Assembly (NCBI RefSeq): GCF_000967865.1
Contig: NZ_JXRU01000035.1
Span: 124,001-188,000 of the forward strand
DNA: 64,000 nucleotides
Direction of reading: 5' to 3'
Source: Microbacterium sp. SA39
GTDB taxonomy: Bacteria > Actinomycetota > Actinomycetes > Actinomycetales > Microbacteriaceae
The translations under genes were made by a program, and so were the position numbers. The notes below the pieces were generated by a model. It searched no databases, was not told the DNA's origin, and was given only the letters and a program-made list of their open reading frames with translations. Of the stretch, positions 50,607 through 60,343 are shown piece after piece (the stretch's first letter is position 1; each line of letters starts with the position of its first letter).

Positions 50607-52175
50607 TCAACACTCGATGACGTTGACCGCGAGGCCGCCCTCGCTGGTCTCCTTGTATTTGGTCGACATGTCGGCACCCGTCTGTCGCATCGTCTCGACG
50701 ACGGCATCAAGAGAGACGTAGTGGCTGCCGTCTCCGCGCAGCGCGAGGCGTGCGGCGGTGACGGCAGTGGAGGCGGCGATCGCGTTGCGCTCGATGCACG
50801 GGATCTGCACGAGACCGCCGATCGGGTCGCAGGTGAGGCCGAGGTGGTGCTCCATCGCGATCTCGGCCGCGTTCTCGATCTGCCTGTTCGTGCCGCCCAT
50901 CACGGCCGTGAGGCCGCCGGCCGCCATGGCGCAGGCGGAACCGACCTCGGCCTGGCATCCGCCCTCCGCCCCCGAGATCGAGGCATTCGCCTTGAACAGC
51001 GACCCGAGAGCCGTTGCGGTCAGCAGGAACCGACGGATGCCGCGGCGGCGGTTCGCCTCGGCGACGAGCTCATCGTCGAGCGGCGTGCGTTTCGGCACTT
51101 CGTCTCGCTGCGCTCGCTCAGCACGGCGCTCGTCGCTGCGCTCCTCGCTCAACGACCGGCGTGCGTCCGTCGACGCCCCGCCCCCATCGAAGCCGAGCAG
51201 CGCGCTGCCGACGAGCTCGCCGTACGGGGTGACGGCGTTGCCTGCACCGAGCCCGGAGTCCGCCATGAACCGCCACCAGTACATGCCCACGGCAGGAAGG
51301 ATGCCGGCGGCGCCGTTCGTGGGCGCCGTGACGACCCGTCCGCCCGCGGCGTTCTCCTCGTTCACGGCCAGCGCGAAGGCGCCGAGCCACTCCCCGGGAA
51401 GCTCGCGATGTCCTCCGGCCTCGGACTCCTCGAGCTGCGCGCGGATCGTCCCGGCCCGGCGCTTCACCTTCAGGATGCCGGGAAGCACACCGTCCGCGTG
51501 CAAGCCGGCCTCGACGCACTCGGACATCGCATCCCAGATCGCGTCGAGCCCCGTGGCGACCTCCTCCTCGCTCCTCAGCGCCGTCTCGTTGAGTCGCGCG
51601 ATCTCGGCGATCGACAGCCCGCTCTCATCGCAGAGCGCGAGCAGCGATGCGGCATCCGCATACGGGTACGGGAAGCCCGCTTTCGTGAGGCGGGCCTCCT
51701 CGCCGTCGCGGCGGATGAAACCGCCGCCGATCGAGTAGTAGGTGTCTTCGGCAACGACCGCGCCGGCTGCGTCCGATGCGGTGAGGGTCATCGCGTTCGG
51801 GTGACCGGGGAGGCGCGTGCGCGGCGCGAACACGATGTCGTCCTTCGCGAACGGGACGTCGTGCTCGCCGTGCAGGCGCAGCATCTCCCCCGGCACGAAA
51901 GCGGTCCATGCCGACCGGACCTCCGCGGGGTCGCAGGTCTCCGGCGAGAGTCCGCGGAGCCCGGCGATGACGGCATCCGGTGTGCCGTGGCCGATGCCGG
52001 TCGCACCGAGCGAGCCGTACAGGGTGCACCCCACGCGCGCGACCCGACCGAGCGCTCCGCTCGCGGCGAGACGCTGCGCGAACTCGAGCGCCGCCCGCAT
52101 CGGTCCGACGGTGTGCGAGCTCGACGGCCCCACGCCGATGGAGAAGAGGTCGAAGGCCGAGACGTACGCTGTCAC
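50607..52175 (-). CDS. sdaA: L-serine ammonia-lyase with an in-frame repeat insertion
   Basis: A 522-residue single-chain L-serine dehydratase (about 455-470 is usual). It has the beta domain ('FSIGVGPSSSHTVGPMRAAL') and alpha domain with the 4Fe-4S cysteines in 'GGCQAEVGSACAMAAGG' and 'LTCDPIGGLVQIPCIERNA'. It deaminates serine to pyruvate. Residues about 338-362 ('RSLSEERSDERRAERAQRDE') are not family sequence; the DNA there (51096-51160) is a double copy of a repeat usually seen between genes. The frame stays open, so an enzyme with a basic/acidic surface loop may result. Confidence 0.9.
   Translation of the reverse strand: MTAYVSAFDLFSIGVGPSSSHTVGPMRAALEFAQRLAASGALGRVARVGCTLYGSLGATGIGHGTPDAVIAGLRGLSPETCDPAEVRSAWTAFVPGEMLRLHGEHDVPFAKDDIVFAPRTRLPGHPNAMTLTASDAAGAVVAEDTYYSIGGGFIRRDGEEARLTKAGFPYPYADAASLLALCDESGLSIAEIARLNETALRSEEEVATGLDAIWDAMSECVEAGLHADGVLPGILKVKRRAGTIRAQLEESEAGGHRELPGEWLGAFALAVNEENAAGGRVVTAPTNGAAGILPAVGMYWWRFMADSGLGAGNAVTPYGELVGSALLGFDGGGASTDARRSLSEERSDERRAERAQRDEVPKRTPLDDELVAEANRRRGIRRFLLTATALGSLFKANASISGAEGGCQAEVGSACAMAAGGLTAVMGGTNRQIENAAEIAMEHHLGLTCDPIGGLVQIPCIERNAIAASTAVTAARLALRGDGSHYVSLDAVVETMRQTGADMSTKYKETSEGGLAVNVIEC
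51096..51160. repeat. Intergenic-type repeat inside sdaA
   Basis: On the minus strand GTTGAGCGAGGAGCGCAGCG and GCTGAGCGAGCGCAGCGAGA lie in tandem, two variants of the 'GTTGAGCGAGCGCAGCGAGACGAA' sequence that is common between genes in Microbacteriaceae. Here it is inside a coding frame. Confidence 0.65.
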
Positions 52176-52321
52176 TGCTTCAGGCTACGCCGCATTCCCC
52201 CGTTTCGGTTCATCATCATTAACTTGATCACGCGGACGCCTGCCGCGTCGCGCGTCAACCCCCTTCGCCGGTGGTGGGAGCGACGGCATCCTGATCGGGA
52301 CGACATACGAAAGGGGCGATC

Positions 52322-52723
52322 ATGACCGACAGCACGCCGAACCAGGAATCCACGCCGGGCGACGAGGCGGGCGAGGTGAACGCGCTGACGCCGGAGCAGG
52401 TGCACACCACGGGTGACGCCGAGACGTCCGCCGGCGCACAAGCGACCGACGAGGTTCCCGCCGAGGGTCAGGTGCAGAACCCCGGCCAGCAGTCGACGTC
52501 GGACCAGGAGTCGACGTCGGAGCAGGCAGAGACACCCGCCGAGGCCGATTCGCCGGAGCAGGCCGACCCGGCAGAAGTCCCCAGCACCGAAGAGCTCGAG
52601 GAGCCCAGCACGGAGAAAGACCCCGGCGAGGAGCCGAAGGCCCCGAAACGCGATGAGCCCGAGCCCGACCATGAGGCGGTCGGGATCGGTGTCGTCGACA
52701 CGGAGGAGCCGCCGGCCGACTGA
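52322..52723 (+). CDS. Acidic low-complexity protein
   Basis: A 133-residue protein made almost only of Glu, Asp, Pro, Ser, Thr, Ala and Gln ('DQESTSEQAETPAEADSPEQ'), predicted disordered and highly acidic, with no signal peptide or known domain. A good ribosome site (GAAAGGGG) precedes the ATG. Function unknown; similar short acidic proteins occur in related genomes. The 146 bp upstream show no other feature. Confidence 0.65.
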   Translation: MTDSTPNQESTPGDEAGEVNALTPEQVHTTGDAETSAGAQATDEVPAEGQVQNPGQQSTSDQESTSEQAETPAEADSPEQADPAEVPSTEELEEPSTEKDPGEEPKAPKRDEPEPDHEAVGIGVVDTEEPPAD

Positions 52724-52734
52724 CCACGGGCGAC

Positions 52735-52826
52735 GCTCCGGTCGCACTTTCTGCCGCCGGGCGATGTTCCGGTCGCATTTTCTGCCGTCTGAATCGCCGT
52801 GGGGCGGCAGGAAATGCGACCGGAGC
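52735..52826. repeat. Three-copy repeat forming a large hairpin
   Basis: The unit GCTCCGGTCGCATTTTCTGCCG appears at 52735-52758 and 52766-52789 directly and at 52803-52826 inverted, each about 90% alike. Copy 1 and copy 3 can pair into a 24-bp stem. This is typical of REP/BIME-type elements and probably also ends transcription. Confidence 0.75.
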
Positions 52827-52908
52827 CACAACCCGGGCTCAGGAACCCGAGGGAGGGTAAGGAGCCACTGAGCCCCGGGCCCTGAGCCGGTCGGTGGGTC
52901 GAGCGCCG

Positions 52909-54639
52909 CTACTCGACGAGCTTGCCCTCGGTGTCGACCTCGCACATGAGCTCCGTGATCTCGGCGGAGATCTCCGGGATCGGCTCGCGCGTCACGCCGT
53001 CGCGCGGGCTCCACACCAGGTTCACCTGCAGCGTCGGGTCGGTGTCGGGGAAGTCGCTGCGGTTGTGGCATCCGCGGGTCTCACGGCGCTCCAGCGCCGC
53101 CTCGAGTGTGGCGCGTGCGGCGAGGGCCGACGCCTTGAGGTCGAAGGCATGCGCCAGATCCTGGAACCCGGCGATGTCGGGATGGATGCCGATGTCCTCC
53201 ATGCGCCCCTCGATCATGTCGAGGTCCGCGAGACCGGCGAGCAGCCCCTCCTCGGAACGGACGACGCCGGCGTAGTCGGTCATCAGGTTGCGGATCGCGC
53301 GCTGCAGGGCCCGCACGTTCTCGCGTCCGTCCGCGCTCAGCAGGTCGTCGATCTCAGCGCGCGCCTGAGCGACGGCATCCGCCGAGCGGCGCTGCGCGTC
53401 GAGTCCCGCCGCATGCGCGATGGCCGCCTGCCCGACGATGCGTCCGTACACGAGAAGCTCGATCAGCGAGTTGCCGCCGAGCCGGTTCGCGCCGTGCAGT
53501 CCGCTCGATGCCTCGCCGATCGCGTACAGCCCGTCGACATCGGTCTGGTGATCTTCGGGACGCACCCACACGCCGCCCATCGAGTAGTGCGCCGTGGGCG
53601 CGATCTCGATCGGGTCGGTCGTGATGTCGAGCATCTGCAGCTCCATCATCGTCTGGTAGACGCGGGGCAGACGGGTCATGATCGTCTCACGCGGCAGGTG
53701 GGAGACGTCGAGCCAGACGCCGCCGTTCTCGGTCCCGCGTCCTTCGGCGATCTCCGTGTAGGCGGCGAGTGCGACGCGGTCGCGGGTCGACAGCTCCATC
53801 CGCTCGGGGTCGTATTTCTCCATGAACCGCTCGCCGAGCGCGTTGCGCAGGATGCCGCCCTCGCCGCGTGCCGCTTCGGAGATGAGCGTGCCCGCGGCAT
53901 TCTCGGGCTCGATGATGCCGGACGGGTGGAACTGCACCAGCTCGGGGTCGCGCAGACGTGCCCCGGCGTCGACCGCGAGGCGGAACGAGTCGCCGGTGTT
54001 CTCATCGCGTCGGGAGGAGGTGCGCCGCCAGATGCGGTTGTGCCCGCCGGCGGCGAGGATCACGGCATCCGCATGGATGAGGTAACGCGTGCCGTCGGCC
54101 TGGTCGAAGCCGTACGCGCCGAACACGACGTTGTCGCGCACGAGCAGGCGGGTGATGTAGACGTGGTCGAGGATCGGGACCTCGAGCTGCTCGGCCTTGC
54201 GGACGAGAGTCCGCTGGATCTCGAGGCCGGTGTAGTCCCCGGCGAAGGCGGTGCGGCGGAACGTGTGCGCTCCGAAGAAGCGCTGTGAGATGCGGCCGTC
54301 GTCCTCGCGCGCGAAGTCCATGCCCCAGCGTTCGAGATCGCGGATGCCGCGCTCCGCGCCCTGCGTCACGATCTCGACGGTGTGCGGGTTGGCGAGCAGG
54401 TAGCTCTCCTTGATCGTGTCGGCGGCGTGCTGCTGCCAGCTGTCGTCGGCATCCATGGTTCCGAGAGCGGCGTTGATGCCGCCGGCCGCGAGCGAGGTGT
54501 GGGCATCCTGTCGGGGGCGCTTGCCGACGGCGAGGACGTCGATTCCGTGCTCGGCGACCTCGATCGCCGCCCGCAGGCCGGAGCCGCCGGTCCCGATGAC
54601 GAGGACCGTGGTGGAGATCTGACGTTCGCGTGTACTCAT
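52909..54639 (-). CDS. FAD-dependent fumarate reductase/succinate dehydrogenase/aspartate oxidase-type flavoprotein
   Basis: A 576-residue flavoprotein: FAD-binding 'VLVIGTGGSGLRAAIE' at the N-terminus, 'LAAGGINAAL', 'VQFHPSGI', 'GEASSGLHGANRLGGNSL' and a C-terminal 'GCHNRSDFPDTDP'. The set fits the FrdA/SdhA/NadB superfamily; no iron-sulphur or membrane subunit and no nad genes are adjacent, so the electron partner is unclear. It is divergent from a LysR regulator 71 bp away, its likely controller. ATG 54639 is the natural start. Confidence 0.85.
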   Translation of the reverse strand: MSTRERQISTTVLVIGTGGSGLRAAIEVAEHGIDVLAVGKRPRQDAHTSLAAGGINAALGTMDADDSWQQHAADTIKESYLLANPHTVEIVTQGAERGIRDLERWGMDFAREDDGRISQRFFGAHTFRRTAFAGDYTGLEIQRTLVRKAEQLEVPILDHVYITRLLVRDNVVFGAYGFDQADGTRYLIHADAVILAAGGHNRIWRRTSSRRDENTGDSFRLAVDAGARLRDPELVQFHPSGIIEPENAAGTLISEAARGEGGILRNALGERFMEKYDPERMELSTRDRVALAAYTEIAEGRGTENGGVWLDVSHLPRETIMTRLPRVYQTMMELQMLDITTDPIEIAPTAHYSMGGVWVRPEDHQTDVDGLYAIGEASSGLHGANRLGGNSLIELLVYGRIVGQAAIAHAAGLDAQRRSADAVAQARAEIDDLLSADGRENVRALQRAIRNLMTDYAGVVRSEEGLLAGLADLDMIEGRMEDIGIHPDIAGFQDLAHAFDLKASALAARATLEAALERRETRGCHNRSDFPDTDPTLQVNLVWSPRDGVTREPIPEISAEITELMCEVDTEGKLVE

Positions 54640-54682
54640 GAAATCCACGCTAGTCAGGCGGTCGTCAGTACTCCAATGCATA

Positions 54683-54715
54683 GTTCCTCTTCGAACGATG
54701 CAGCTACGCTATGAC
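54683..54715. promoter_or_regulatory. LysR-type operator region
   Basis: The 71-bp divergent promoter contains CATAG near 54683 and CTATG near 54710, an inverted pair, and TGCAT/ATGCA words between. It is a plausible site for the adjacent LysR protein. Confidence 0.35.
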
Positions 54716-55646
54716 TATGAACCTCGAGCAGTTGCGTGGGTTCGTCGAGGTTGCCCGCCTCGGCCACTTCACCCGCGCCTCAGAGCACCTGCATCTGGCG
54801 CAGCCGTCGCTGAGCCGCCAGATCTCCACGTTGGAGCGCGAACTGGGTGCCGAGCTGTTCCATCGCGCACGCGGTCACATCGCGCTCACCGCCGCCGGTG
54901 AGACACTGCTTCCGCGTGCGCAGCGCATGCTCGCCGAAGCCGACGCCATCCGCGATGAGATGGAAGAGCTGCAGGGATTGCGCCGCGGACGCGTGCGGCT
55001 CGGCGCTCCTCCCACGCTGTGCATCAGTCTCGTGGCCGAGGCGCTCAGCGACTTCCACGCCGCGCACCCCGACGTCGACCTGCACCTCATCGAGAGCGGC
55101 TCTCGTCTGCTCGTCGAGCAACTCGCCGTCGGCGCCGTCGACATCGCGCTCATCACCGAGTCCGACGGGCCGCCGCCGTCGGGCTTCAGCCTCACGCGCA
55201 CGCCGCTGCTCACCGAGGAGCTCGTCGTCGTCTCTGCCGCTTCCCGCCCACCGGTGGCGGTCACCCCCGCGATCGGGCTCGATCATCTCGCCACGCTTCC
55301 GCTGATCGCCCTCGACGCCACGTACGAACTGCGCGCCACGACGGATGCCGCATTCCGCTCGGCGGGCCTCGACCCGACGCCGGTGCTGGAGGGGGCCGAG
55401 ATGGATGCCGTGCTCCGCTTCGCCGAACGCGGTCTCGGCGTGGCTGTGGTGCCGGCGATGGTGCTTCTCGATCGCCCGGCGCTGCGATCCGTGCGGCTGA
55501 CGCACCCGATGATGACCCGCGTCGTGAGCCTCGCCCACCGCTCCGATGTGACGCCCGCCGTCGCGGTCGCCGCCATGCGGAAGGTGATCCTCGCGACCGC
55601 AGCCGAGGTGGCCCGCAAGGATCCGGCGATCACGAGCCTGCTCTAG
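54711..55646 (+). CDS. LysR-family transcriptional regulator
   Basis: A 311-residue LTTR (309 if ATG 54717 is used, the usual 'MNLEQLRGFVEVARLGHFTR' start). The helix-turn-helix 'ASEHLHLAQPSLSRQISTLE' is complete, followed by a periplasmic-binding-type effector domain. It is divergent from the flavoprotein gene and overlaps the end of the convergent APC permease by 4 bp. Its co-inducer is unknown. Confidence 0.9.
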   Translation: MTMNLEQLRGFVEVARLGHFTRASEHLHLAQPSLSRQISTLERELGAELFHRARGHIALTAAGETLLPRAQRMLAEADAIRDEMEELQGLRRGRVRLGAPPTLCISLVAEALSDFHAAHPDVDLHLIESGSRLLVEQLAVGAVDIALITESDGPPPSGFSLTRTPLLTEELVVVSAASRPPVAVTPAIGLDHLATLPLIALDATYELRATTDAAFRSAGLDPTPVLEGAEMDAVLRFAERGLGVAVVPAMVLLDRPALRSVRLTHPMMTRVVSLAHRSDVTPAVAVAAMRKVILATAAEVARKDPAITSLL

Positions 55647-57175
55647 GTAGCGCGGCGCGAACGAGACAACTTCACGGTCGCCTGTACCCAGCCCATGATC
55701 GCTGAGATCACCATTGCGCCGAGCAGAATCGCACTCACGATTCCGAACGCGGGAACCCCTTTCCCATCGACGTCTCCGACGAGAGTCGGGAAATTGGCGA
55801 TGATGAGCACCGCAGCTCCAATGAGGCCCACGAAGGCCAGACCCGGCGCGACGATGCGGGACCACATCGACTCTGAGACCCGCTCGCGTCGACTGTAGAC
55901 GATGACGGCGACGGAGGTGGCGGCCATGATCAGGACGACGGGGAGCACGGCACCGCTGGAGAACCAGCCGAACACCTGCCGAACTGGGTCGAGTCCGAGC
56001 ACCGCGAACAGCACGACGAGCACCGCTGCGGTCGACGTCTGCACCAGCGAGGAGACATGCGGTGAACGGTGGCGTGCATGCACATGGGCGAGCCGCCGGG
56101 GAAGAGTGCCCGACATCGCCATCGAGTGCTGATAGCGGCTGATCACGTTGTGGAACGACAGGACGCATGCGAACATCGAGCTCACCAGCAGCACGTTCGT
56201 GATCGTGGCTCCCGCGGCACCGAAGTACTTCGCCGCCGTTACCAGAATGGTCGAGCCGGGGTCCTCGGCGACGACGTCCATGATCTTCGACGGTCCCCAG
56301 GCCATGATCATCCCCCAGGACGCGATCACATAGAAGACGCCGACGAGGATGACCGAGAGGTAGGTCGCCCGGGGGATGGTGCGGTGGGGATCACGCGCCT
56401 CGTCACGATAAACGGCGGTCGACTCGAACCCGATGAAGGCCGCGACACCGAACATCAGTCCGACGCCGGGCGACCCGCTGAGCACATTCGCGGGCGCGAA
56501 CGGGGCGAGGGAGAGACCCTCCGCGCCTCCTGACACCGTTACAGCACCGACGATTACGAGCACCACCGCGACCTCGGCGATCAGCACGACAGCGAGCACC
56601 TTGGAAGACAGATCGATGTCGCGATAGCCGAGGATGCCTACGACGGCGATGGAAGCGAGCGCGAAGAGCCACCAGGGGATGTCCGGCCTGCCGACGGCAG
56701 CGACGGCGTTGCCGAGGATATAACCGATATAGCCGAACACGGCAACCTGGCTCATCGTGTATGCCACGACGGCCACGTAGGCAGCGGCGAGACCCGATCG
56801 TTCGCCGAGACCGTAGCGGATGAAGGTGTAGAACGCTCCCGGGCGCGGAACATGGCGCGCCATCATCGCGAAGCCGACGGCGAAGAGAACGAGGAGGACG
56901 GCGGCCGCAGCATACATGGTGGGAAATCCGACACCGTTGCCGATCAGGATGCCGAGTGGCACTCCCCCGCCGACGACGGTCAGCGGGGCGGCGGCAGCCA
57001 CGACCATGAAGACGATCGACGACACCCCCAATGAACCCACGAGACGTGCACGGTCGGGTCGATCCTCCCGAACCGGACTGTCGGCGGCGAGGTCTTCAGC
57101 GCGCTGAGTCATCATCATCCTTCCGTCCCCATTCTCGCCGGCCGAGCCACCGTCGGCACCGCCCCTGTCTGTCAT
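55643..57175 (-). CDS. APC-superfamily permease
   Basis: A 510-residue transporter with about 12-14 helices. '[20 protein letters not shown]' (helix 1 with the GS/SS substrate loop), '[20 protein letters not shown]' and '[20 protein letters not shown]' are APC hallmarks. Last gene of the seven-gene operon, overlapping the RpiB-like gene by ATGA at 57172-57175. It probably imports an amino acid, amine or related solute that belongs to the same pathway. Confidence 0.87.
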   Translation of the reverse strand: MTDRGGADGGSAGENGDGRMMMTQRAEDLAADSPVREDRPDRARLVGSLGVSSIVFMVVAAAAPLTVVGGGVPLGILIGNGVGFPTMYAAAAVLLVLFAVGFAMMARHVPRPGAFYTFIRYGLGERSGLAAAYVAVVAYTMSQVAVFGYIGYILGNAVAAVGRPDIPWWLFALASIAVVGILGYRDIDLSSKVLAVVLIAEVAVVLVIVGAVTVSGGAEGLSLAPFAPANVLSGSPGVGLMFGVAAFIGFESTAVYRDEARDPHRTIPRATYLSVILVGVFYVIASWGMIMAWGPSKIMDVVAEDPGSTILVTAAKYFGAAGATITNVLLVSSMFACVLSFHNVISRYQHSMAMSGTLPRRLAHVHARHRSPHVSSLVQTSTAAVLVVLFAVLGLDPVRQVFGWFSSGAVLPVVLIMAATSVAVIVYSRRERVSESMWSRIVAPGLAFVGLIGAAVLIIANFPTLVGDVDGKGVPAFGIVSAILLGAMVISAIMGWVQATVKLSRSRRAT

Positions 57176-57633
57176 GATTTCGCCTCCAGCAATCGAATAC
57201 GGTCGACCTTGGCCGCGGAAGCGCTCTCCGGATCGAAGCGGTAGCCGAGCCATTCGCTGACGAGCCGCCGAGCAAGCTCGAGGCCGACCACCCGCTGGCC
57301 CATCGTGAGCACCTGCGCATCGTTTGACAGCACCGAGCGCTCCACGGAGTACGAGTCGTGCGCGGTCACCGCACGGATGCCGGGAACCTTGTTCGCAGCG
57401 ATCGCGACACCGAGGCCCGTCCCGCAGACGAGCAGCGCGCGATCAGCGTCACCTGCCGCGACCTGCCTCGCTGCTGACGCGGCGACATCCGGGTACGGCG
57501 TATGCCCGTCGGCATCAACGCCGACGTCGACCACGGAGACGACCCGCGGATCACCCTCGAGATCGCGTTTCAGCGCTTCCTTGTATTCGAATCCTGCGTC
57601 GTCGCTGCCGACAACGATGCGCCACTGCGTCAT
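57172..57633 (-). CDS. RpiB/LacAB-type sugar-phosphate isomerase
   Basis: A 153-residue isomerase: '[14 protein letters not shown]' near the start and the catalytic Cys in '[20 protein letters not shown]'. The family covers ribose-5-phosphate, allose-6-phosphate and tetrulose-4-phosphate isomerases. Next to a DhaK-DhaL kinase it resembles the erythrulose-phosphate isomerases of mycobacterial tetritol pathways (EryI/DerI/LerI). Substrate is inferred from this neighbourhood. Confidence 0.87.
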   Translation of the reverse strand: MTQWRIVVGSDDAGFEYKEALKRDLEGDPRVVSVVDVGVDADGHTPYPDVAASAARQVAAGDADRALLVCGTGLGVAIAANKVPGIRAVTAHDSYSVERSVLSNDAQVLTMGQRVVGLELARRLVSEWLGYRFDPESASAAKVDRIRLLEAKS

Positions 57634-59342
57634 GCGTCCACCTCCATGTGTGAGAGTGCCTCCACGATGTACCCGAAGGAGATTGCTCCGGCGTCGGGGT
57701 GACCGATGCTGCGTTCGGCAAGCGGGCGCGCTCGGCCGAGCCGCGGGGCGAGGGACGCGGTCTCATGGGCGGCGCGTCGCGCGACGTCGACCGCGAAGGA
57801 CCAGGAGTCCGACAGTGACGTTCCACCGTCGTGGCGCGCGCGCAGTTCGGCGGCGAAAGGCTCGAACGCGTCGACCATCGTCTTGTCGCCGACCTCGGCC
57901 TTACCCAGCCGCTGAACAGCAGCGAGCCCCGCCTCGACGGCGGACACCACGGCATCCGCATTCCCACCGCCCCCGTCGCGCAAGGCTCCCGCCGCCGCGG
58001 AGATGGCGGCGGCCCAGAGGGCTCCCGAGGTACCGCCGGCTCGTTCCGACCAAGCATCGGCGGCGGCCGTGAGCGCGGCATGAGCGCCGGCGCCGGACTC
58101 GACAGCGGACCGGGCCGCGTCGTCGGCGGCGGCGATTCCGCGCGCCATCCCGATGCCATGATCTCCGTCTCCGGCGATCGCATCGATTCGGCCCAACTCT
58201 TCCTGATGTTCGACGAGAGCCGCCCGCACGAGACCTGCGGCCTCCAGTACTGCCGGGGCCAGCCGGGCGAGGGTCGCCGTTTCGGCGGTGAACCCGGCGT
58301 CTTCGGCAACCTCTCCGACCAGCTCGGCGGTCGCCTGCCCCATCTCCAGCGCTCCCTTGCGGTACGCGGGAGTCGCCGCCGCCGCACGCCACAGCGGTTC
58401 GAGCTCGTCATCCAGCCACACGAGTGTGAGGGACAACCCGCCCATGTCGAGACTCGTGACGAGTTCACCGCACTCCGGTTCGACCAGGTCGAGACCCGCG
58501 TCGCGAAGAAGTCGGCCCGCGGCACCGAAGACCACGAAGAGCTCCTCGTACGAGACCGATCCCAGCCCGTTGACGAGAACCGCCACCCGGCCATCGGCTC
58601 CGTCGGGCCGCTCCGCAAGAAGGGCTTTCACCAGCGTGGACGCGAGATCGGACGCCGTTGCCAACGGCACATCGCGGATTCCCGGTTCCCCGTGGATTCC
58701 GAGCCCGACGGACATCTGCCCATCCGGAACGGTGAACAACGGCTCCGTCGCGCCCGGCAGCGTGCATCCGGAGAAGGCCACTCCCAGTGTTCGGGTGCGG
58801 GCGTTTGCGAGACGGGCGAGACGCTCGACCTCGTCGAGAGAATCGCCTCGATCCGCCGAGGCTCCGGCGATCTTGAAGACCGCGAAGTCACCGGCGATTC
58901 CTCGCCGCTTGGCTTGCTCCTCGGCCGGGGCGCTTGCGATATCATCCGTCACGAGCACCGTCCGCACGTCGATCCCGTCGCCGGCGAGGCGCTCAGCAGC
59001 GAGGCCGAAGTGCAGGACGTCGCCGGCGTAGTTTCCGAAGCTGAACAGGACGCCGCCTCCGCTGTCGGCCGCTTTCGCCACTCGATACGCCTGTCCGGCC
59101 GATGGCGATGTGAACACGTTCCCGCATACCGCGCCTGTCGCCAATCCGGGTCCGACGATGCCGGCGAACGCCGGGTAGTGGCCTGAGCCCCCGCCGATCA
59201 CGACCGCGACCCGCCCCGGAGTCGTCGCGGTGCTGCGCACCACACCCCCGTCGACGCGTCGCACGTAGCGCCCGTATGCTGCGACGAGACCGTCGATGGC
59301 GTCGTCGGCGAACTCCTCGACCGTGTCGATGACTCTGGTCAT
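57630..59342 (-). CDS. DhaK-DhaL fusion kinase (dihydroxyacetone/erythrulose kinase type)
   Basis: A 570-residue fused kinase. DhaK domain about 1-330 with '[12 protein letters not shown]' (substrate-binding His covalent site region) and '[13 protein letters not shown]'; DhaL domain from about 365 with ATP/Mg site '[15 protein letters not shown]' and '[10 protein letters not shown]'. ATP-dependent single-chain DAK enzymes phosphorylate dihydroxyacetone; close relatives phosphorylate D- or L-erythrulose. Overlaps both neighbours by 4 bp. Confidence 0.9.
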   Translation of the reverse strand: MTRVIDTVEEFADDAIDGLVAAYGRYVRRVDGGVVRSTATTPGRVAVVIGGGSGHYPAFAGIVGPGLATGAVCGNVFTSPSAGQAYRVAKAADSGGGVLFSFGNYAGDVLHFGLAAERLAGDGIDVRTVLVTDDIASAPAEEQAKRRGIAGDFAVFKIAGASADRGDSLDEVERLARLANARTRTLGVAFSGCTLPGATEPLFTVPDGQMSVGLGIHGEPGIRDVPLATASDLASTLVKALLAERPDGADGRVAVLVNGLGSVSYEELFVVFGAAGRLLRDAGLDLVEPECGELVTSLDMGGLSLTLVWLDDELEPLWRAAAATPAYRKGALEMGQATAELVGEVAEDAGFTAETATLARLAPAVLEAAGLVRAALVEHQEELGRIDAIAGDGDHGIGMARGIAAADDAARSAVESGAGAHAALTAAADAWSERAGGTSGALWAAAISAAAGALRDGGGGNADAVVSAVEAGLAAVQRLGKAEVGDKTMVDAFEPFAAELRARHDGGTSLSDSWSFAVDVARRAAHETASLAPRLGRARPLAERSIGHPDAGAISFGYIVEALSHMEVDA

Positions 59343-60343
59343 GGGCGGTGTCCTTCCGTCGGAGCGGTACGCGGGAGGATGGTTCGCAGGTAGTCGCGGT
59401 TCTGCGCACTGACGCTCAATCCGTCGCCGCCGTAGTGCTCGCAGGTGATGGTGCCCGCGAAACCAGCGGCGATCGCCTCCTGCACAGCCCAGCGGTAGTC
59501 GATGAGGCCGAGCGCCATCGAGGTGGGGACGGCAGTGTAAAGACCCGCTGTCGCATCCTCATCACGCGCGTAGTTCTTGACATGCCAATAGTTCGTGTAT
59601 GGCAGCACGCGGGTGAGAACCTCGCGCCAGTCCTCGATGGGACGGTGCAGGCGGATGAGGTTCCCCGTGTCGGGGTTGAGCCCGACGTTGTCACGGTCGA
59701 TCTCCTCGACGAGTCGCACCGATGACTCGGCGGTACCGAGGTACGTGTCCTCGTACATCTCCAGGGTGAGCAGCACGCCGACCTCGCTCGCGTGATCGGC
59801 AAGTTCCCGGATGCTGCGCACCGCAGCATCCCACCGGTGAAGGTCCGCGGGGTCGTTGACGGCGCCCGATTCGGTCCAGAACCACAGCGCCTGCTTCTGC
59901 GCGGGATGAAGAGGCTCGTGCAGCCCGAGCGAGAAGACGGGTGCCCCGAGCTCCGCGGCGGCATCGATCGAGCGGTGGCTGTACGCGAGGTTGGCCTTCG
60001 CGGAATCGGCGTGGATCACCGATCGACGGATCGCTGCGACGGCGGCGATCCTGAGACCGGCGTCGTCCGCCGCGGCGCGCAACTCCGCGCGTTCCGCAGC
60101 GTCGAGATCGCCGGCCTTCAGCCACACGTCGGTGAGCTCGACCTGATCGAATCCGGCGTCGGCGACCTGGAGCAGACTGGCTCGCCAGGCGTCGGGGCCG
60201 AGGGCGCGCACGCTCGTCCCGTCGGGCAGAGGGTCGGGGAACTGCAGTAGTCCCGCGGCGATCGGCCAGCTTTGACGGTCGAGGGTCGCCGCGTCGTGCG
60301 TTTGCGCGCGCCGTGATGCGGCCGGGAGGGAGGTGATGCTCAT
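59339..60343 (-). CDS. Sugar-phosphate isomerase/epimerase, TIM barrel
   Basis: A 334-residue xylose-isomerase-like barrel. Metal-binding residues are visible in 'LTLEMYEDTYLG' (Glu), 'GLNPDTGNL' (Asp), 'YWHVKNYARD' (His) and 'TITCEHYGGDG' (Glu). It would interconvert a sugar or keto-acid epimer before phosphorylation by the DhaK-DhaL kinase. ATG 60343 overlaps the permease stop (ATGA) and replaces a long upstream extension. Confidence 0.85.
   Translation of the reverse strand: MSITSLPAASRRAQTHDAATLDRQSWPIAAGLLQFPDPLPDGTSVRALGPDAWRASLLQVADAGFDQVELTDVWLKAGDLDAAERAELRAAADDAGLRIAAVAAIRRSVIHADSAKANLAYSHRSIDAAAELGAPVFSLGLHEPLHPAQKQALWFWTESGAVNDPADLHRWDAAVRSIRELADHASEVGVLLTLEMYEDTYLGTAESSVRLVEEIDRDNVGLNPDTGNLIRLHRPIEDWREVLTRVLPYTNYWHVKNYARDEDATAGLYTAVPTSMALGLIDYRWAVQEAIAAGFAGTITCEHYGGDGLSVSAQNRDYLRTILPRTAPTEGHRP

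Noticed and set aside
51081..51166. CGGCGTGCGT direct repeat as target-site duplication around the sdaA insertion
   Set aside because: The copies are 76 bp apart, not a multiple of three, so removing one unit would break the frame; the match is probably chance or only part of the history.
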